Of a stretch of DNA of 48,027 nt, positions 1 to 7,966 are shown one piece after another. Positions within the stretch are counted from its first letter, which is position 1, and the number at the start of each line of letters is the position of its first letter. The notes below the pieces were generated by a model. That model saw only the letters and a list, made by a program, of their open reading frames with translations. It ran no database searches and was not told where the DNA came from. The DNA is taken from positions 1 to 48,027 of the IMG/VR virus record IMGVR_UViG_3300032236_000715. The stretch is one strand, 5' to 3'. A program made the translations under genes and the position numbers. This DNA comes from a virus.

Positions 1-1
1 A

Positions 2-271
2 GTAACAGCCTGTACAGCAACTACAGTAACTTATGCTGTCACAGGAACATACACAAGAACTAGCGGTGGTACTGTAACGGGCGTACCAATTCCAAACTTG
101 ATGGTTGCTGGTAAAGCGCCTATTGCTTCTGCTACAAAGAACACAAACCCAGTTACCACAACACAAGGTATCAATATTGGCGAAATGCTAGTATACAGCT
201 CGGCATTAAGTGATAGTCAGATTACAGCATTAACAACGTATTTAAAGAACAAGTGGTTGGGTACGAACTAA
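2..271 (+). CDS. C-terminal part of a LamG-like (concanavalin-fold) tail or fibre protein, 5' truncated
   Basis: An open frame runs from the window edge to TAA at 269-271, giving about 89 residues; the start lies outside the window. The end carries the pattern GEMLVYSSALSD, then QITALTTYL and KNKWLG. This is the usual last strand and helix of LamG/concanavalin-like lectin domains in phage tail proteins. The rest is Thr/Val-rich, as in fibre proteins. It is followed 24 bases later by a small gene and then a giant fibre gene, so a role in receptor binding or virion decoration is likely. The family call rests on the motif alone. Confidence 0.6.
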   Translation, partial: VTACTATTVTYAVTGTYTRTSGGTVTGVPIPNLMVAGKAPIASATKNTNPVTTTQGINIGEMLVYSSALSDSQITALTTYLKNKWLGTN

Positions 272-295
272 GTATAGTATATAGGAATAACAATT

Positions 296-583
296 ATGAA
301 AATGGCAGACATACTACACAACATAGCAGATCTATTAGATAAAGTAGAAGATGATAAGCCAGCACAGGCTCCTGTTGTGGTTAATGTCAATAACGGTACT
401 GCTCAAACTCAATCTCACGAATCACATGGTGATGATGGTGATGACAGTACTAAACACGAACAGCCTATGATGGTTCCTCCGCTACAACAAAAAATTGAAA
501 TGATGAAAAAACTAGCAGGGATTCCTAGCAAATTGGATCAACAGATTGATTTAGTAGACGACGACGAGCCATTCGGAGGTTAA
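296..583 (+). CDS. Small acidic phage protein of unknown function
   Basis: 95 residues, ATG start with AGGAATAACAATT upstream. The N-terminus (MADILHNIADLLDKVED) is helical. The middle is a low-complexity His/Asp/Thr stretch and the C-terminus is acidic (DDDEPFGG). It lies 5 bases upstream of the fibre gene at 589 and is probably cotranscribed with it. Similar small acidic proteins accompany structural genes in T4-like marine phages, but I recognise no defined function. Confidence 0.55.
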   Translation: MKMADILHNIADLLDKVEDDKPAQAPVVVNVNNGTAQTQSHESHGDDGDDSTKHEQPMMVPPLQQKIEMMKKLAGIPSKLDQQIDLVDDDEPFGG

Positions 584-588
584 TCTCC

Positions 589-3500
589 GTGGCTTTCATT
601 CAAAAGTTTTTTACTGGTAGACAAAGTTATAGCAATGGTGAAAGCCGTATTGGAGAACTAGGTCGTCTTTGGTATGACAGTATAACCAACACTATCCGTG
701 TTAGCGATGGTACACCTGGAGGTAGGATTGTCAGTGGCGCTAGCATGGGGTCTACTGTTTATGAAGGCCCAACACCTCCGCCTAACCCACAAGCAGGTTG
801 GTTATGGTGGGACTCAACAAGCGGCGACTTATTTGTCTACTACGAGGGCAACTGGGTAGCGGCAACAGCTATTCCTAACTCAACTTATACGTTACCCAAA
901 GCTACATCGAGTACACTAGGTGGTGTTGAGATTGGCACTAACATAAACATAGATGGCAACGGTAAGATCAGTGTAGATTTTGCTGGCCTGGCCACTGAGA
1001 CTTATGTCACTAACTTATTAAACAACTACAACGATCTAGGCAACTTTGTAGTCAACGGCACGAATCTACAGTCATTATCAGGCACAGTCACTAATGCTGA
1101 TATCATCTTAAACCCTAACGGCACAGGTAGTGTTCAAGTACCCAAACTCAAAGTAGGTTCTGGCGGCAGTATCTTGGCCTACAACCTTACCATAGAAGCT
1201 TTCATTACCAGCTATCAATTAGTCAGCATAGTGGCTAGCAGTACAGGTCCTAGCGACAATCTAGCTTCAGGTACATATGGTAACATCAACGGTGTTCCTG
1301 CTCCGTGGACTGTGTTCCGTTTGACCCCAGGATCAAGTGGCACAGCTATCAGTGCTATACAGATTAACGACATCTTAACTGGTGCCGGTATCATTCCTAG
1401 TGTAGTGGGCGATCGTGGCGCAGGCGGTCCTGCTGGACTTTGGGACAGCTATGTTATTGTCAACTTAGATCTAGCAGGACTTGGACAAGTACAGCCTGTG
1501 CCAGGAGCTGTGTTCAGTCTTACACGCCCACTGGCCAAACCTAACTTCCAAGTACAAAGTGCTACAGGCACAGACATTTTCCTAGACAGTCAAGGCCTGG
1601 GTGATGTCATTGTCAATACCAATGTGTTGCCACTCACTACCAACATCAGTAACTTGGGTTCGCCAACACAGCGTTGGAAGTCAGTGTACATTGGTCCAGG
1701 TACTATCTATGTATTAGATGAAACATTAGGCAAGGACATTGCTCTTGGTGCTAGAGATGGACTACTCTATGTACAAAACGGTGGTGGACTAACAGTTGGC
1801 GAGTTTACCTTAATTGACAATCAGATCAAGATTGCCGATAGCACTCGTGAAATCGTTATTGGTACCACTGAGGCCACCGGTTTCGTTACATTCAATCGTC
1901 CTATCAAAGTACAAAACAATCATAACGTCACAGCATTTGAAGTGGATCGTTCAGGACTTACTACTATACGCACACCTAGCGGTATAAGTTATCAAAACGC
2001 CACTCTAAGTATTATTGGTACTATCAACGGACATGTTCAACCTCGTCCCGCTACCTATGACGGTACACTTATACAGCTAACAGCACAGGATGGCAAGAGT
2101 TCGCGTATAAGCTCAGACAGCTTTGGCGCAGGAGTATATCCGGCTTATGCTGGTCGTGCGGCCCGTGGCACAGTGGACTCACCGAGTGCTATGATCAGTG
2201 GTGATGTCTTATCACGCTTTTCATCAGTAGGCTATGGCTCAACAGCCTATATGACTGGCATTGCTAGATTTGATGCCATAGCCGCAGAAAACTTCAGCGA
2301 CTCTGCCGCTGGCACTAAATTTTCATTCCAAAATGCGCCTGTTGGCACTACGGCCGCCCAAGTGTCTGCTACTATTGACAGCACTGGTCTGAAGTTTACA
2401 GAATCAGTTGACACTAACGCAGGTATTACATTCCGTAATGGTGATCGTCTAACCTATTTCCCAACGCCTGTTGGACATGCTGACTATTACTTAAAATCCA
2501 ACGGCACTACGATGTCGTGGCAAGCTGTGCCTGTACCAGTAAACTCTGTAGTATACAAAGGCAGTTGGGACGCTAATGGCAATTCACCTGTACTGACCTC
2601 TACCACAGCAGGAGGAGTCACAGCCATACAGGGTTGGGAATATTCTATCAGTGCTGACGGCACACAAAATATTAACGGCTCAGGTAATGTGGCCTATGCC
2701 GCCGGCGGTTTTGTGATCTATAATGGCACAACTTGGGATTATATCGCTCCAGTAACAGGTGTCAGCAGTATTAAGTTTGATGGCGGTGCCACACAAACTG
2801 GTGCTGTGTTGGTCACTAGCTCAGACATAGTTAGCACTATCAACACTGGCGCATTGCCTATAAACAAGTTGGCCGCAAGTTCCATAACAGTTTCAGCTGG
2901 GCAAGGTCTAGCAGGTGGTGGTACCGTAGCATTAGGTGGTACCGTAACATTATCTAATGCTGGTGTTACTAGTATTGCTGTAGGTAGCAATAATGTAAGT
3001 GGAATCACTTTAACGGCATCGGCTAACACAGGATCAACTACTGTAAGTTTGAGTGGCAGCATCGCCGGACTTACTACAACTAACCTAAGCAACTCTGCTG
3101 GCATCACAAACAATCAACTGGCCAACTCAACTATTAGCGGAGTAGCCTTAGGTGGCACACTGGCTAACCTAACAGCTGGTACAGGCATCACATTCAGCAC
3201 AGGAACTACTTACAATGGTAGTTCAGCTATCACTATCAGTAGCACTATCACACAGTATACAGATACTATTGCTAGACAAGCAATCAGTTTAACCAGCAAC
3301 ACACCAACAGGTACAACTAGCACACTGACTTATAATAACACTACCGGTGTATTTGTGTTTACATCTGCGGCAGCTCCTACACCGCAGGTCAACAGTGATT
3401 GGAATGCTGTCAGTGGTCTAGCACAGATATTAAACAAACCAACAGTAGTATCAGCATTTACTAACGATGCGGCCTACATCACACTATCAAGTTTAACTTG

Positions 3501-4101
3501 GACTAATGTTACAGGTAAACCTACATTTGCCACAGTGGCAACTACAGGTAGCTATACTGATCTAATCAACAAGCCTACAATACCCGCGGCACAAATACAA
3601 AGCGATTGGAATCAAACTAATAATGCCAGCTTAGACTATATCAAGAACAAGCCTACAATACCCGCACAGGGCGTTACCACAGTTGCGCCAACTACACTAG
3701 ACAGTACACATCACGTAGCTGGTACAATTTCAGGCACTACGCTAACATTAACTACAGATGCTACCACTGCTAACACAGCTAACACTATTGTACTTCGCGA
3801 TAGCTATGGAAACATACATAATTCAGGCTGGATTGTTGGAACACACGTAACCAGCACAGATTATACTGTAACTAACAATGATTTTTGGATTGGTTGTTCT
3901 GCAAAACATATTACAATTACTTTACCATCTACTTCAGAAAACGGTCGTCAATATCAAATAGCAGATACAGTTCATAGCGGTACTCCTGCACAAACTATCA
4001 CAGCCGCTAGTCCTGCTACTGTAGTAGGAAATACATCAACTAGTCAGCAAGGGCAAATGGTAACAGCAACGTATGTTGGCGGTGTTTGGTACTGTAATTA
4101 A
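589..4101 (+). CDS. Giant tail-fibre-like structural protein
   Basis: 1170 residues from a GTG start. GGAGG lies 10 bases upstream, and ATG alternatives would be internal. The N-terminal 60 residues match the fibre-head pattern seen in T4-like aquatic phages (GESRIGELGRLWYDSITN, IRVSDGTPGG). The body is Gly/Ser/Thr/Asn-rich with repetitive short strands. Near residues 930-1040 there are repeated SDWN..., NKPT(I/V) and YIKNKPTIP units typical of phage fibres. The C-terminus (DFWIGCSAKHITITLP) resembles a fibre tip segment. No signal peptide or membrane helix is seen. The protein probably binds a host surface structure. Together with the upstream lectin-like gene and the disrupted gene at 4128 it forms a fibre locus. 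Confidence 0.75.
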   Translation: MAFIQKFFTGRQSYSNGESRIGELGRLWYDSITNTIRVSDGTPGGRIVSGASMGSTVYEGPTPPPNPQAGWLWWDSTSGDLFVYYEGNWVAATAIPNSTYTLPKATSSTLGGVEIGTNINIDGNGKISVDFAGLATETYVTNLLNNYNDLGNFVVNGTNLQSLSGTVTNADIILNPNGTGSVQVPKLKVGSGGSILAYNLTIEAFITSYQLVSIVASSTGPSDNLASGTYGNINGVPAPWTVFRLTPGSSGTAISAIQINDILTGAGIIPSVVGDRGAGGPAGLWDSYVIVNLDLAGLGQVQPVPGAVFSLTRPLAKPNFQVQSATGTDIFLDSQGLGDVIVNTNVLPLTTNISNLGSPTQRWKSVYIGPGTIYVLDETLGKDIALGARDGLLYVQNGGGLTVGEFTLIDNQIKIADSTREIVIGTTEATGFVTFNRPIKVQNNHNVTAFEVDRSGLTTIRTPSGISYQNATLSIIGTINGHVQPRPATYDGTLIQLTAQDGKSSRISSDSFGAGVYPAYAGRAARGTVDSPSAMISGDVLSRFSSVGYGSTAYMTGIARFDAIAAENFSDSAAGTKFSFQNAPVGTTAAQVSATIDSTGLKFTESVDTNAGITFRNGDRLTYFPTPVGHADYYLKSNGTTMSWQAVPVPVNSVVYKGSWDANGNSPVLTSTTAGGVTAIQGWEYSISADGTQNINGSGNVAYAAGGFVIYNGTTWDYIAPVTGVSSIKFDGGATQTGAVLVTSSDIVSTINTGALPINKLAASSITVSAGQGLAGGGTVALGGTVTLSNAGVTSIAVGSNNVSGITLTASANTGSTTVSLSGSIAGLTTTNLSNSAGITNNQLANSTISGVALGGTLANLTAGTGITFSTGTTYNGSSAITISSTITQYTDTIARQAISLTSNTPTGTTSTLTYNNTTGVFVFTSAAAPTPQVNSDWNAVSGLAQILNKPTVVSAFTNDAAYITLSSLTWTNVTGKPTFATVATTGSYTDLINKPTIPAAQIQSDWNQTNNASLDYIKNKPTIPAQGVTTVAPTTLDSTHHVAGTISGTTLTLTTDATTANTANTIVLRDSYGNIHNSGWIVGTHVTSTDYTVTNNDFWIGCSAKHITITLPSTSENGRQYQIADTVHSGTPAQTITAASPATVVGNTSTSQQGQMVTATYVGGVWYCN

Positions 4102-4127
4102 CGGCAAATATAGAAAAGGACACATAA

Positions 4128-4237
4128 ATGGCAATCTTAAACTTCCCATCAAGCCCAACAACTAACCAAGAGTACACTGGTACTGAGTACCAGTAGGCGC
4201 TGTTGGTGCTAATACTGTTGCTGGCACATGGGCTTAA
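4128..4237 (+). pseudogene. Frame-disrupted remnant of a short tail protein
   Basis: ATG at 4128 opens MAILNFPSSPTTNQEYTG, a very common N-terminus of tail and baseplate-associated proteins in T4-like marine phages. The frame reaches TAG at 4194. The -1 frame from 4193 continues sensibly as VGAVGANTVAGTWA to TAA at 4235. A single-base change near 4185-4193 would join the two into a protein of about 35 residues. It could be a decaying gene, an assembly error or a very small fibre cap. The TAG is also in frame with the peptidase gene that begins at 4251. Confidence 0.4.
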
Positions 4238-4250
4238 GGTAAATACACAT

Positions 4251-4655
4251 ATGAAAGTTACAGAAATACTCACCGAAGGCTTAAACAAAAAGGATACGTA
4301 TGCGATCCTGCACGATTTTATTCGTTTTGCCGCAGAAGACTTAGAGCTAAAAACATTGCCAAAACTAGACTTTAGATTTGATAATGAACGTGCTTTACAG
4401 CACAAGAGCTTTGGTGGGTACGGTGGCGAGCACATTAACATCACTGTTAAAAATCGCCACATTATGGATGTATGCCGTACACTAGCACATGAACTTGTAC
4501 ATTACAAGCAAGATTTAAATCACGAGTTAGATGGGCCAGATCCAGGTGCTACCGGTAGTCCACAAGAAAATGAAGCTAACGCTCGCGCCGCAGTTATCAT
4601 GCGTAACTGGGGCAAGAAGCATCCTGAATACTTCGATCAAGAATCAATAGCTTAA
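4251..4655 (+). CDS. HELVH-motif zinc metallopeptidase-like protein
   Basis: 134 residues from ATG at 4251; a longer reading from upstream lacks a good start. The motif AHELVHYKQD (residues about 81-90) is a gluzincin-type HExxH zinc site. ENEANARAAV about 20 residues later supplies the likely third ligand Glu. The N-terminus MKVTEILTEG is a common opening of small proteins in this phage group. It is likely a SprT/IrrE-like or virion-associated protease. Its substrate is unknown. The convergent gene at 4652 overlaps its stop codon. Confidence 0.65.
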   Translation: MKVTEILTEGLNKKDTYAILHDFIRFAAEDLELKTLPKLDFRFDNERALQHKSFGGYGGEHINITVKNRHIMDVCRTLAHELVHYKQDLNHELDGPDPGATGSPQENEANARAAVIMRNWGKKHPEYFDQESIA

Positions 4656-5014
4656 CTGTTAATCTCGCGGTATTTCAACATGGCCAATTGTCTGGCTAAA
4701 AACAATCTCCAACGTACTTGTTCGCTGATTCCGTCTGGGTGTTCAATCTTAGTTAAGTCACGACGTCTATAGCCAGTTGCTAAATCATCGTTTTCGGCAA
4801 CATCATCGTCGGTATCGTCCATACCAAAAGGTATAGCACGTTGGACTTTACTTTTTACTACCCGACGATGCTTTGCATGGGCCTGTACGTTTTGTGTCGC
4901 AGTCTGCGGTCGGGCAACGGTAGCTGTAGGCTTCCCAATATTCTCGTTCCCACTTGCCAGGCTTGTCATCAAAATTGTTGCGGTCAGTAGAGTAAACTTT
5001 ACTGAGAGTTTCAT
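4652..5014 (-). CDS. Secreted or periplasmic small protein of unknown function
   Basis: 120 residues. GAGGA precedes the ATG at 5014. The N-terminus (MKLSVKFTLLTATILMTSLASG) looks like a signal peptide, followed by a basic segment, an acidic patch (MDDTDDDVAENDD) and a C-terminal helix (EQVRWRLFLARQLAML). I recognise no family. Its first 165 bases overlap a second frame (4848-5033) that has its own strong ribosome site, so which frame is used there is uncertain. Confidence 0.5.
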   Translation of the reverse strand: MKLSVKFTLLTATILMTSLASGNENIGKPTATVARPQTATQNVQAHAKHRRVVKSKVQRAIPFGMDDTDDDVAENDDLATGYRRRDLTKIEHPDGISEQVRWRLFLARQLAMLKYREINS

Positions 5015-5033
5015 AGTTAGTCCTCATTAGCAT
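4848..5033 (-). CDS. Alternative overlapping small ORF
   Basis: 61 residues from ATG at 5033, preceded by AAGGAGG at ideal distance, a stronger ribosome site than that of the overlapping 120-residue gene. The segment NFDDKPGKWEREYWEAY resembles the style of the small protein encoded at 6515 (AAEVDYWQRQYE). It ends in a Cys/Lys/Ser-rich tail. It may be real, may be coupled to the overlapping frame, or may be coincidental. Confidence 0.3.
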   Translation of the reverse strand: MLMRTNYETLSKVYSTDRNNFDDKPGKWEREYWEAYSYRCPTADCDTKRTGPCKASSGSKK

Positions 5034-5109
5034 AATAGCCTCCTTAGGCACATATACATATACAACGCCTTAGCCTTTAATTAAGTTGACAAATTTTGGG
5101 CAAAATAAA

Positions 5110-5125
5110 AGGGCCCGTAGGCCCT
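5110..5125 (-). terminator. Rho-independent terminator of the 5162-6676 minus-strand cluster
   Basis: On the minus strand AGGGCC and GGCCCT form a six-pair stem with a four-base loop, followed directly by TTTTATTTTG. It sits about 37 bases after the stop of the 5162 gene. Confidence 0.7.
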
Positions 5126-5161
5126 AGTGAATGTTACGCTATTCTGGCGAAAAAGCTATGC

Positions 5162-5446
5162 TTATTTTTTTGCGCCGGTATTTACGAACGCATACATCTT
5201 TTCAGCGGCTTCAAGAACTTTATCAATACCTGGAAACTCTGGCATACCAACAGTAGTAACTACTTGGCCAGTCTTTTCATCGCGCTTGGCAGTTAACTCC
5301 CAACCTGCAAACTTAGTAGAGTATTCTTGTCCTACTAGGTCCTTAGCCATTGCTAAGATGTCTGTGCGGATTTCATATCCGTTTTTGCTAAATTTTACTT
5401 CTGGAACTTTCATTGATTCTGGTAATGGAAATTTTGGGTCTGACAT
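5162..5446 (-). CDS. Conserved T4-like phage protein of unknown function
   Basis: 94 residues. ATG at 5446 is preceded by GGGAGC. The segment NGYEIRTDILAMAKDLV followed by an aromatic FAGWE is a pattern I associate with small conserved proteins of T4-like aquatic phages. No membrane segment is seen. It lies 2 bases downstream of the phasin-like gene and shares its terminator, so the two are probably cotranscribed. Confidence 0.6.
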   Translation of the reverse strand: MSDPKFPLPESMKVPEVKFSKNGYEIRTDILAMAKDLVGQEYSTKFAGWELTAKRDEKTGQVVTTVGMPEFPGIDKVLEAAEKMYAFVNTGAKK

Positions 5447-5448
5447 AA

Positions 5449-5664
5449 TTAAGCTCCCTTCTTTGAGTAGATCATATCGCTAGCGTTCTTAACGAATGCT
5501 TGGGCAATATCTAGTGAGCTTTGAACTGAACCTTTAGCAAACTTAGTTTGTGCATCAACTAGTTTGTTTAGTTCTGCTTTGAACTTGTCGTCTTTAACGA
5601 ATGTCTCAACGAAAGTCTTTTTTGCGCCTTGAACGGCGTCGATGTATGAATCAAATGTAAACAT
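5449..5664 (-). CDS. Phasin-like protein
   Basis: 71 residues, starting at ATG 5664 behind AGGAGATTATT; a longer in-frame start at 5715 lacks a ribosome site. The protein is one amphipathic helix (FDSYIDAVQGAKKTFVE, LVDAQTKFAKGSVQSSLDIAQAF). The AxTKFAKxxVxSSLDIAxAF-like stretch matches the phasin family, which coats polyhydroxyalkanoate granules in proteobacteria. It is shorter than typical phasins (100-190 residues). A phage copy might act on granules or as a small chaperone-like coat protein; this is inference. Confidence 0.6.
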   Translation of the reverse strand: MFTFDSYIDAVQGAKKTFVETFVKDDKFKAELNKLVDAQTKFAKGSVQSSLDIAQAFVKNASDMIYSKKGA

Positions 5665-5695
5665 AATAATCTCCTGTGTGTATGTTTGTGTGTGA

Positions 5696-5711
5696 ACAGC
5701 AATTTTGCTGT
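5696..5711. promoter_or_regulatory. Hairpin in the leader of the phasin gene
   Basis: ACAGCA and TGCTGT form a six-pair inverted repeat with a four-base loop, 32 bases upstream of the phasin start. A TAATAAATA late-promoter-like box on the minus strand lies at 5717-5725. Transcription from that box would place the hairpin at the 5' end of the message. Confidence 0.35.
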
Positions 5712-5733
5712 CCATGTATTTATTATATAATAA

Positions 5734-6291
5734 TTATTTCAGCATAGCAAATGGTCTGGCAAAACGCTTGCCTAGATAATCTACTATTGCTAAATTACTG
5801 TCTGTAGCTTCTGTTAAGAATGTAGTAATATTAGGGCTATCTAGCTCTATATCAGCCATTGTTTCGCCCTGTTCACTATGGATGTGTATACCATGCTTTA
5901 AACACAAGTGTTTGATAGCGGCATTGGTACTTAAACATACCATACAGCCTTTGAGCTTGTTATGTATACGGCACCATGTTATAGCACGTTGCATTAGCCT
6001 ACTGCCCATGCCTTGCCCTTGATAGCCTTTGAGCACACTAAATGCTAGCTCAAGTTCTTCTTGGTCGGATATATGCCCAATAGCTACAAAGTCTAAATCG
6101 TCATTTTCGATAGCAAATAATACATTTCTTTCGGGTTCGGATTCAAACTTATCGCAAAGTGCATCTATCATTTCGTCTTTGATTTGATAACCAAAACGCA
6201 GATACTTACTAGCTTCGTCTAAGGCTTTTAAGTGTTTACGGTATTTAGGATACTCATGTGGGAGTACCCTGCGAACTGTAGTGTACGGCAT
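5734..6291 (-). CDS. GNAT-family N-acetyltransferase
   Basis: 185 residues. The acetyl-CoA loop is visible as GYQGQGMGSRLM (about residues 90-101, Q/RxxGxG/A). It is preceded by the beta-4 strand ELAFSV and followed by CRIHNKLKGCMVCLSTNAAIKHLCLKHG, the usual alpha4-beta6 region. GNAT enzymes transfer acetyl groups to amines on small molecules, tRNA or proteins. The substrate cannot be told from sequence. The gene is 1 base from the small gene at 6293 and belongs to the minus-strand cluster starting at 6676. Confidence 0.8.
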   Translation of the reverse strand: MPYTTVRRVLPHEYPKYRKHLKALDEASKYLRFGYQIKDEMIDALCDKFESEPERNVLFAIENDDLDFVAIGHISDQEELELAFSVLKGYQGQGMGSRLMQRAITWCRIHNKLKGCMVCLSTNAAIKHLCLKHGIHIHSEQGETMADIELDSPNITTFLTEATDSNLAIVDYLGKRFARPFAMLK

Positions 6292-6292
6292 A

Positions 6293-6415
6293 TTACTTCA
6301 AATTCATTATAGCTTGCGCTGTCTTATGATCGCCCATACGAGCAAAGTGTGCGGCCGCTTTAGCTTGGCCAACGCTATGGAAAAAGTCCCATACTGCTTC
6401 TAAAAACTTTTTCAT
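6293..6415 (-). CDS. 40-residue phage protein
   Basis: ATG at 6415, stop TAA at 6295-6293. The sequence MKKFLEAVWDFFHSVGQAK, then AAAHFARMGDHKTAQAIM, is a helical hairpin of a kind repeatedly found in T4-like aquatic phages. Its start codon overlaps the TGA of the preceding 33-residue gene (ATGA), which indicates translational coupling. Function unknown. Confidence 0.55.
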   Translation of the reverse strand: MKKFLEAVWDFFHSVGQAKAAAHFARMGDHKTAQAIMNLK

Positions 6416-6513
6416 TGTGCTATCACCAAGTAAATGACCATAGCTACAACTAGCCATGCCGCAATTTTAGGTCCTAATTCGGACTTTTCCATACGAATGA
6501 TTAAGTCCATCAT
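6412..6513 (-). CDS. 33-residue single-span membrane peptide
   Basis: ATG at 6513 with GAGGACTTTAAT upstream; the ribosome site lies in the end of the previous gene. The peptide has a charged N-terminus (MMDLIIRMEKSELGPK) and one hydrophobic helix (IAAWLVVAMVIYLVIA). It is coupled by ATGA overlap to the 40-residue gene. It is likely an inner-membrane micropeptide of unknown role. Confidence 0.5.
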   Translation of the reverse strand: MMDLIIRMEKSELGPKIAAWLVVAMVIYLVIAQ

Positions 6514-6514
6514 A

Positions 6515-6676
6515 TTAAAGTCCTCTTCCCCAATATTTTGCTTCTGTTTCATATTGACGTTGCCAATAGTCTACTTCTGCCGCGTTTGATGGGTTCTTGC
6601 TGTTGATGTATTGTTCCAAGCGTGATTGCTGTGGTGTTTCGAATAACTTGGTAAGTTTTTCTAATAGTTTTGACAT
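6515..6676 (-). CDS. 53-residue phage protein
   Basis: The start chosen is ATG 6676, behind AAGGAGACACAAA. The ends are MSKLLEKLTKLFE and NAAEVDYWQRQYETEAKYW. The PSNAAEVDYW pattern recurs in small proteins of T4-like phages. It is the first gene of the minus-strand cluster running to 5162. Function unknown. Confidence 0.55.
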   Translation of the reverse strand: MSKLLEKLTKLFETPQQSRLEQYINSKNPSNAAEVDYWQRQYETEAKYWGRGL

Positions 6677-6717
6677 TTTGTGTCTCCTTAAGTGTATGTG
6701 TAATATCAGTAAAAACG

Positions 6718-6795
6718 TTATCATGGTTTCTACTGAGTATTTAGCAAGTATACATGGCATCGCAACATTTTTCAACTCATTTGAAACTATGATAA
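6718..6795. promoter_or_regulatory. Divergent control region with a long inverted repeat
   Basis: The region separates minus-strand genes (start 6676) from plus-strand genes (start 6836). Arms 6718-6730 and 6783-6795 are complementary at 12 of 13 positions, with 52 bases between them. A minus-strand TAAATAC box lies between the arms and an AATAAATATA box lies at 6811-6820 on the plus strand. This would suit a shared operator or looped control element. Confidence 0.4.
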
Positions 6796-6835
6796 TTAGA
6801 TAGTATAATCAATAAATATACGAAAGAGAACCAAT

Positions 6836-7087
6836 ATGCGTAAAAGCACCCGTAGTATTTTACAAGAACTTAATGACGTTGGATTAAGCCGTAACACGGA
6901 TCTAGTTATAGAAAGCCGCGGCAGTAACATTATTCAAAGCGCCATTAATTTACTAGAGATGATTCGAGAATCGTATGATATCGAAACAGCATCAGAGTTA
7001 GAACGCAGGTTCATTAATTCAATCAAAGGCGCCGACCCTACCAAATTTAAACGTGGGATCAAGCGTATCCAGGAAGACAGAGAATGA
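6836..7087 (+). CDS. Conserved small phage protein
   Basis: 83 residues; GAAAGAGAACC lies upstream of the ATG. It is helical and charged (RSILQELNDVGLS, IQSAINLLEMIRESYD, ELERRFINSIKG). It resembles conserved T4-like marine phage proteins of unknown function. Its TGA overlaps the ATG of the next gene (ATGA at 7084), so the pair is translationally coupled. Confidence 0.6.
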   Translation: MRKSTRSILQELNDVGLSRNTDLVIESRGSNIIQSAINLLEMIRESYDIETASELERRFINSIKGADPTKFKRGIKRIQEDRE

Positions 7088-7938
7088 GTGGAAATGCATT
7101 TAAAAAACTAGGTATTGGTCCATTAGACGATCCGAGTTTTCAACCAACCAAAGGTGTTATCATTCGTGTAACTCCGGAAATCTATCATCACATTAGACAA
7201 GAAGTAGAACCTATGCTACAAGAGCTAGGCGATACCGGACACTGGAAAACTGGCTCAAGCGGTAGCTGGCACCCAGAACACAGATACGCAGCCAAAGGCA
7301 CACATAGAGCAGACAGTGGAGATATTGATGTTTGGTTAGATGCAGATGCAATTAAACATGCTAACGGCCTGCCACACGAAACAGCATTACCGGATGTTAA
7401 ACAAGTGGTTGCTGACAAGTTCAATGGTACATTCGTTGTAGTCAAAGCCGCAGAAGTACACGTGGCTATTCCAGCAGACAAAGAAGTCAGCGGACTACCA
7501 GCTTACTATCAATTGGACTTCTTTGTGCGCCATAAAGCACACGGTATTGCCGCTCACCACGAACACGATTACAGTATCAAAGATACGCCCTACAAAGGTG
7601 TAGACCAGCAGTTGGCTATGTCTAGTTTAGTTAATACTATTCCAGGGCATCCAGAGCGTACATACCAATACAACGGTATGGGCGGTGAACTTAAAGATCG
7701 TGCTACTGGTAAGGTAGTTACACAAGACCTAGATGAACTAGTTAAAATGCTAGGAGTTCCAGGATTAACTAGCGATGATGTAGGTAACGTAGAAGGCATT
7801 CTAGCCAAGCTACCGGGTGGCATCAATAACCCACGTTTAGCACAGTTTAAAGCAGATATGGCCAAGAAAAACGCTACTAAACTCAAAGAAGGTAGTGCAG
7901 ACTGGTTCAAAATTATCTCCAGAAAAATAGCCATATAA
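7084..7938 (+). CDS. Nucleotidyltransferase-fold phage protein
   Basis: 284 residues. GSSGSWHPEHR followed by ADSGDIDVWLDAD (about residues 78-90) and YQLDFFVR (about 141-148) gives the pattern G-S, DxD and a third Asp of the nucleotidyltransferase (pol-beta-like) fold. Phages of this group often carry such genes, sometimes annotated as nucleotidyltransferases, with unknown substrates. The C-terminal third (GGINNPRLAQF, GSADWFKII) is a separate helical part. A second protein of similar fold is encoded at 9448. Confidence 0.6.
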   Translation: MSGNAFKKLGIGPLDDPSFQPTKGVIIRVTPEIYHHIRQEVEPMLQELGDTGHWKTGSSGSWHPEHRYAAKGTHRADSGDIDVWLDADAIKHANGLPHETALPDVKQVVADKFNGTFVVVKAAEVHVAIPADKEVSGLPAYYQLDFFVRHKAHGIAAHHEHDYSIKDTPYKGVDQQLAMSSLVNTIPGHPERTYQYNGMGGELKDRATGKVVTQDLDELVKMLGVPGLTSDDVGNVEGILAKLPGGINNPRLAQFKADMAKKNATKLKEGSADWFKIISRKIAI

Positions 7939-7940
7939 GC

Positions 7941-7954
7941 ACCAAAATTTTGGT
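7941..7954. repeat. 14-base perfect palindrome
   Basis: ACCAAAATTTTGGT lies just after the stop at 7938 and 5 bases upstream of a TATAAATA late promoter box. It could be a protein-binding site or a weak terminator. Confidence 0.4.
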
Positions 7955-7958
7955 TTGG

Positions 7959-7966
7959 TATAAATA
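7959..7966 (+). promoter_or_regulatory. T4-type late promoter, exact TATAAATA
   Basis: An exact match to the T4 late promoter consensus, 70 bases upstream of the gene at 8036. The intervening leader can fold (GGCTTTTTAAGAAAGCC at about 7977-7993 and CTCGAAGAGTTCGGG at about 7995-8009). Confidence 0.65.

Noticed and set aside
2739-3113. Long minus-strand frame inside the giant fibre gene
   Set aside because: It is antisense to a strongly coding repetitive gene, has no ribosome site, and its composition mirrors the Thr/Val codons of the plus strand.
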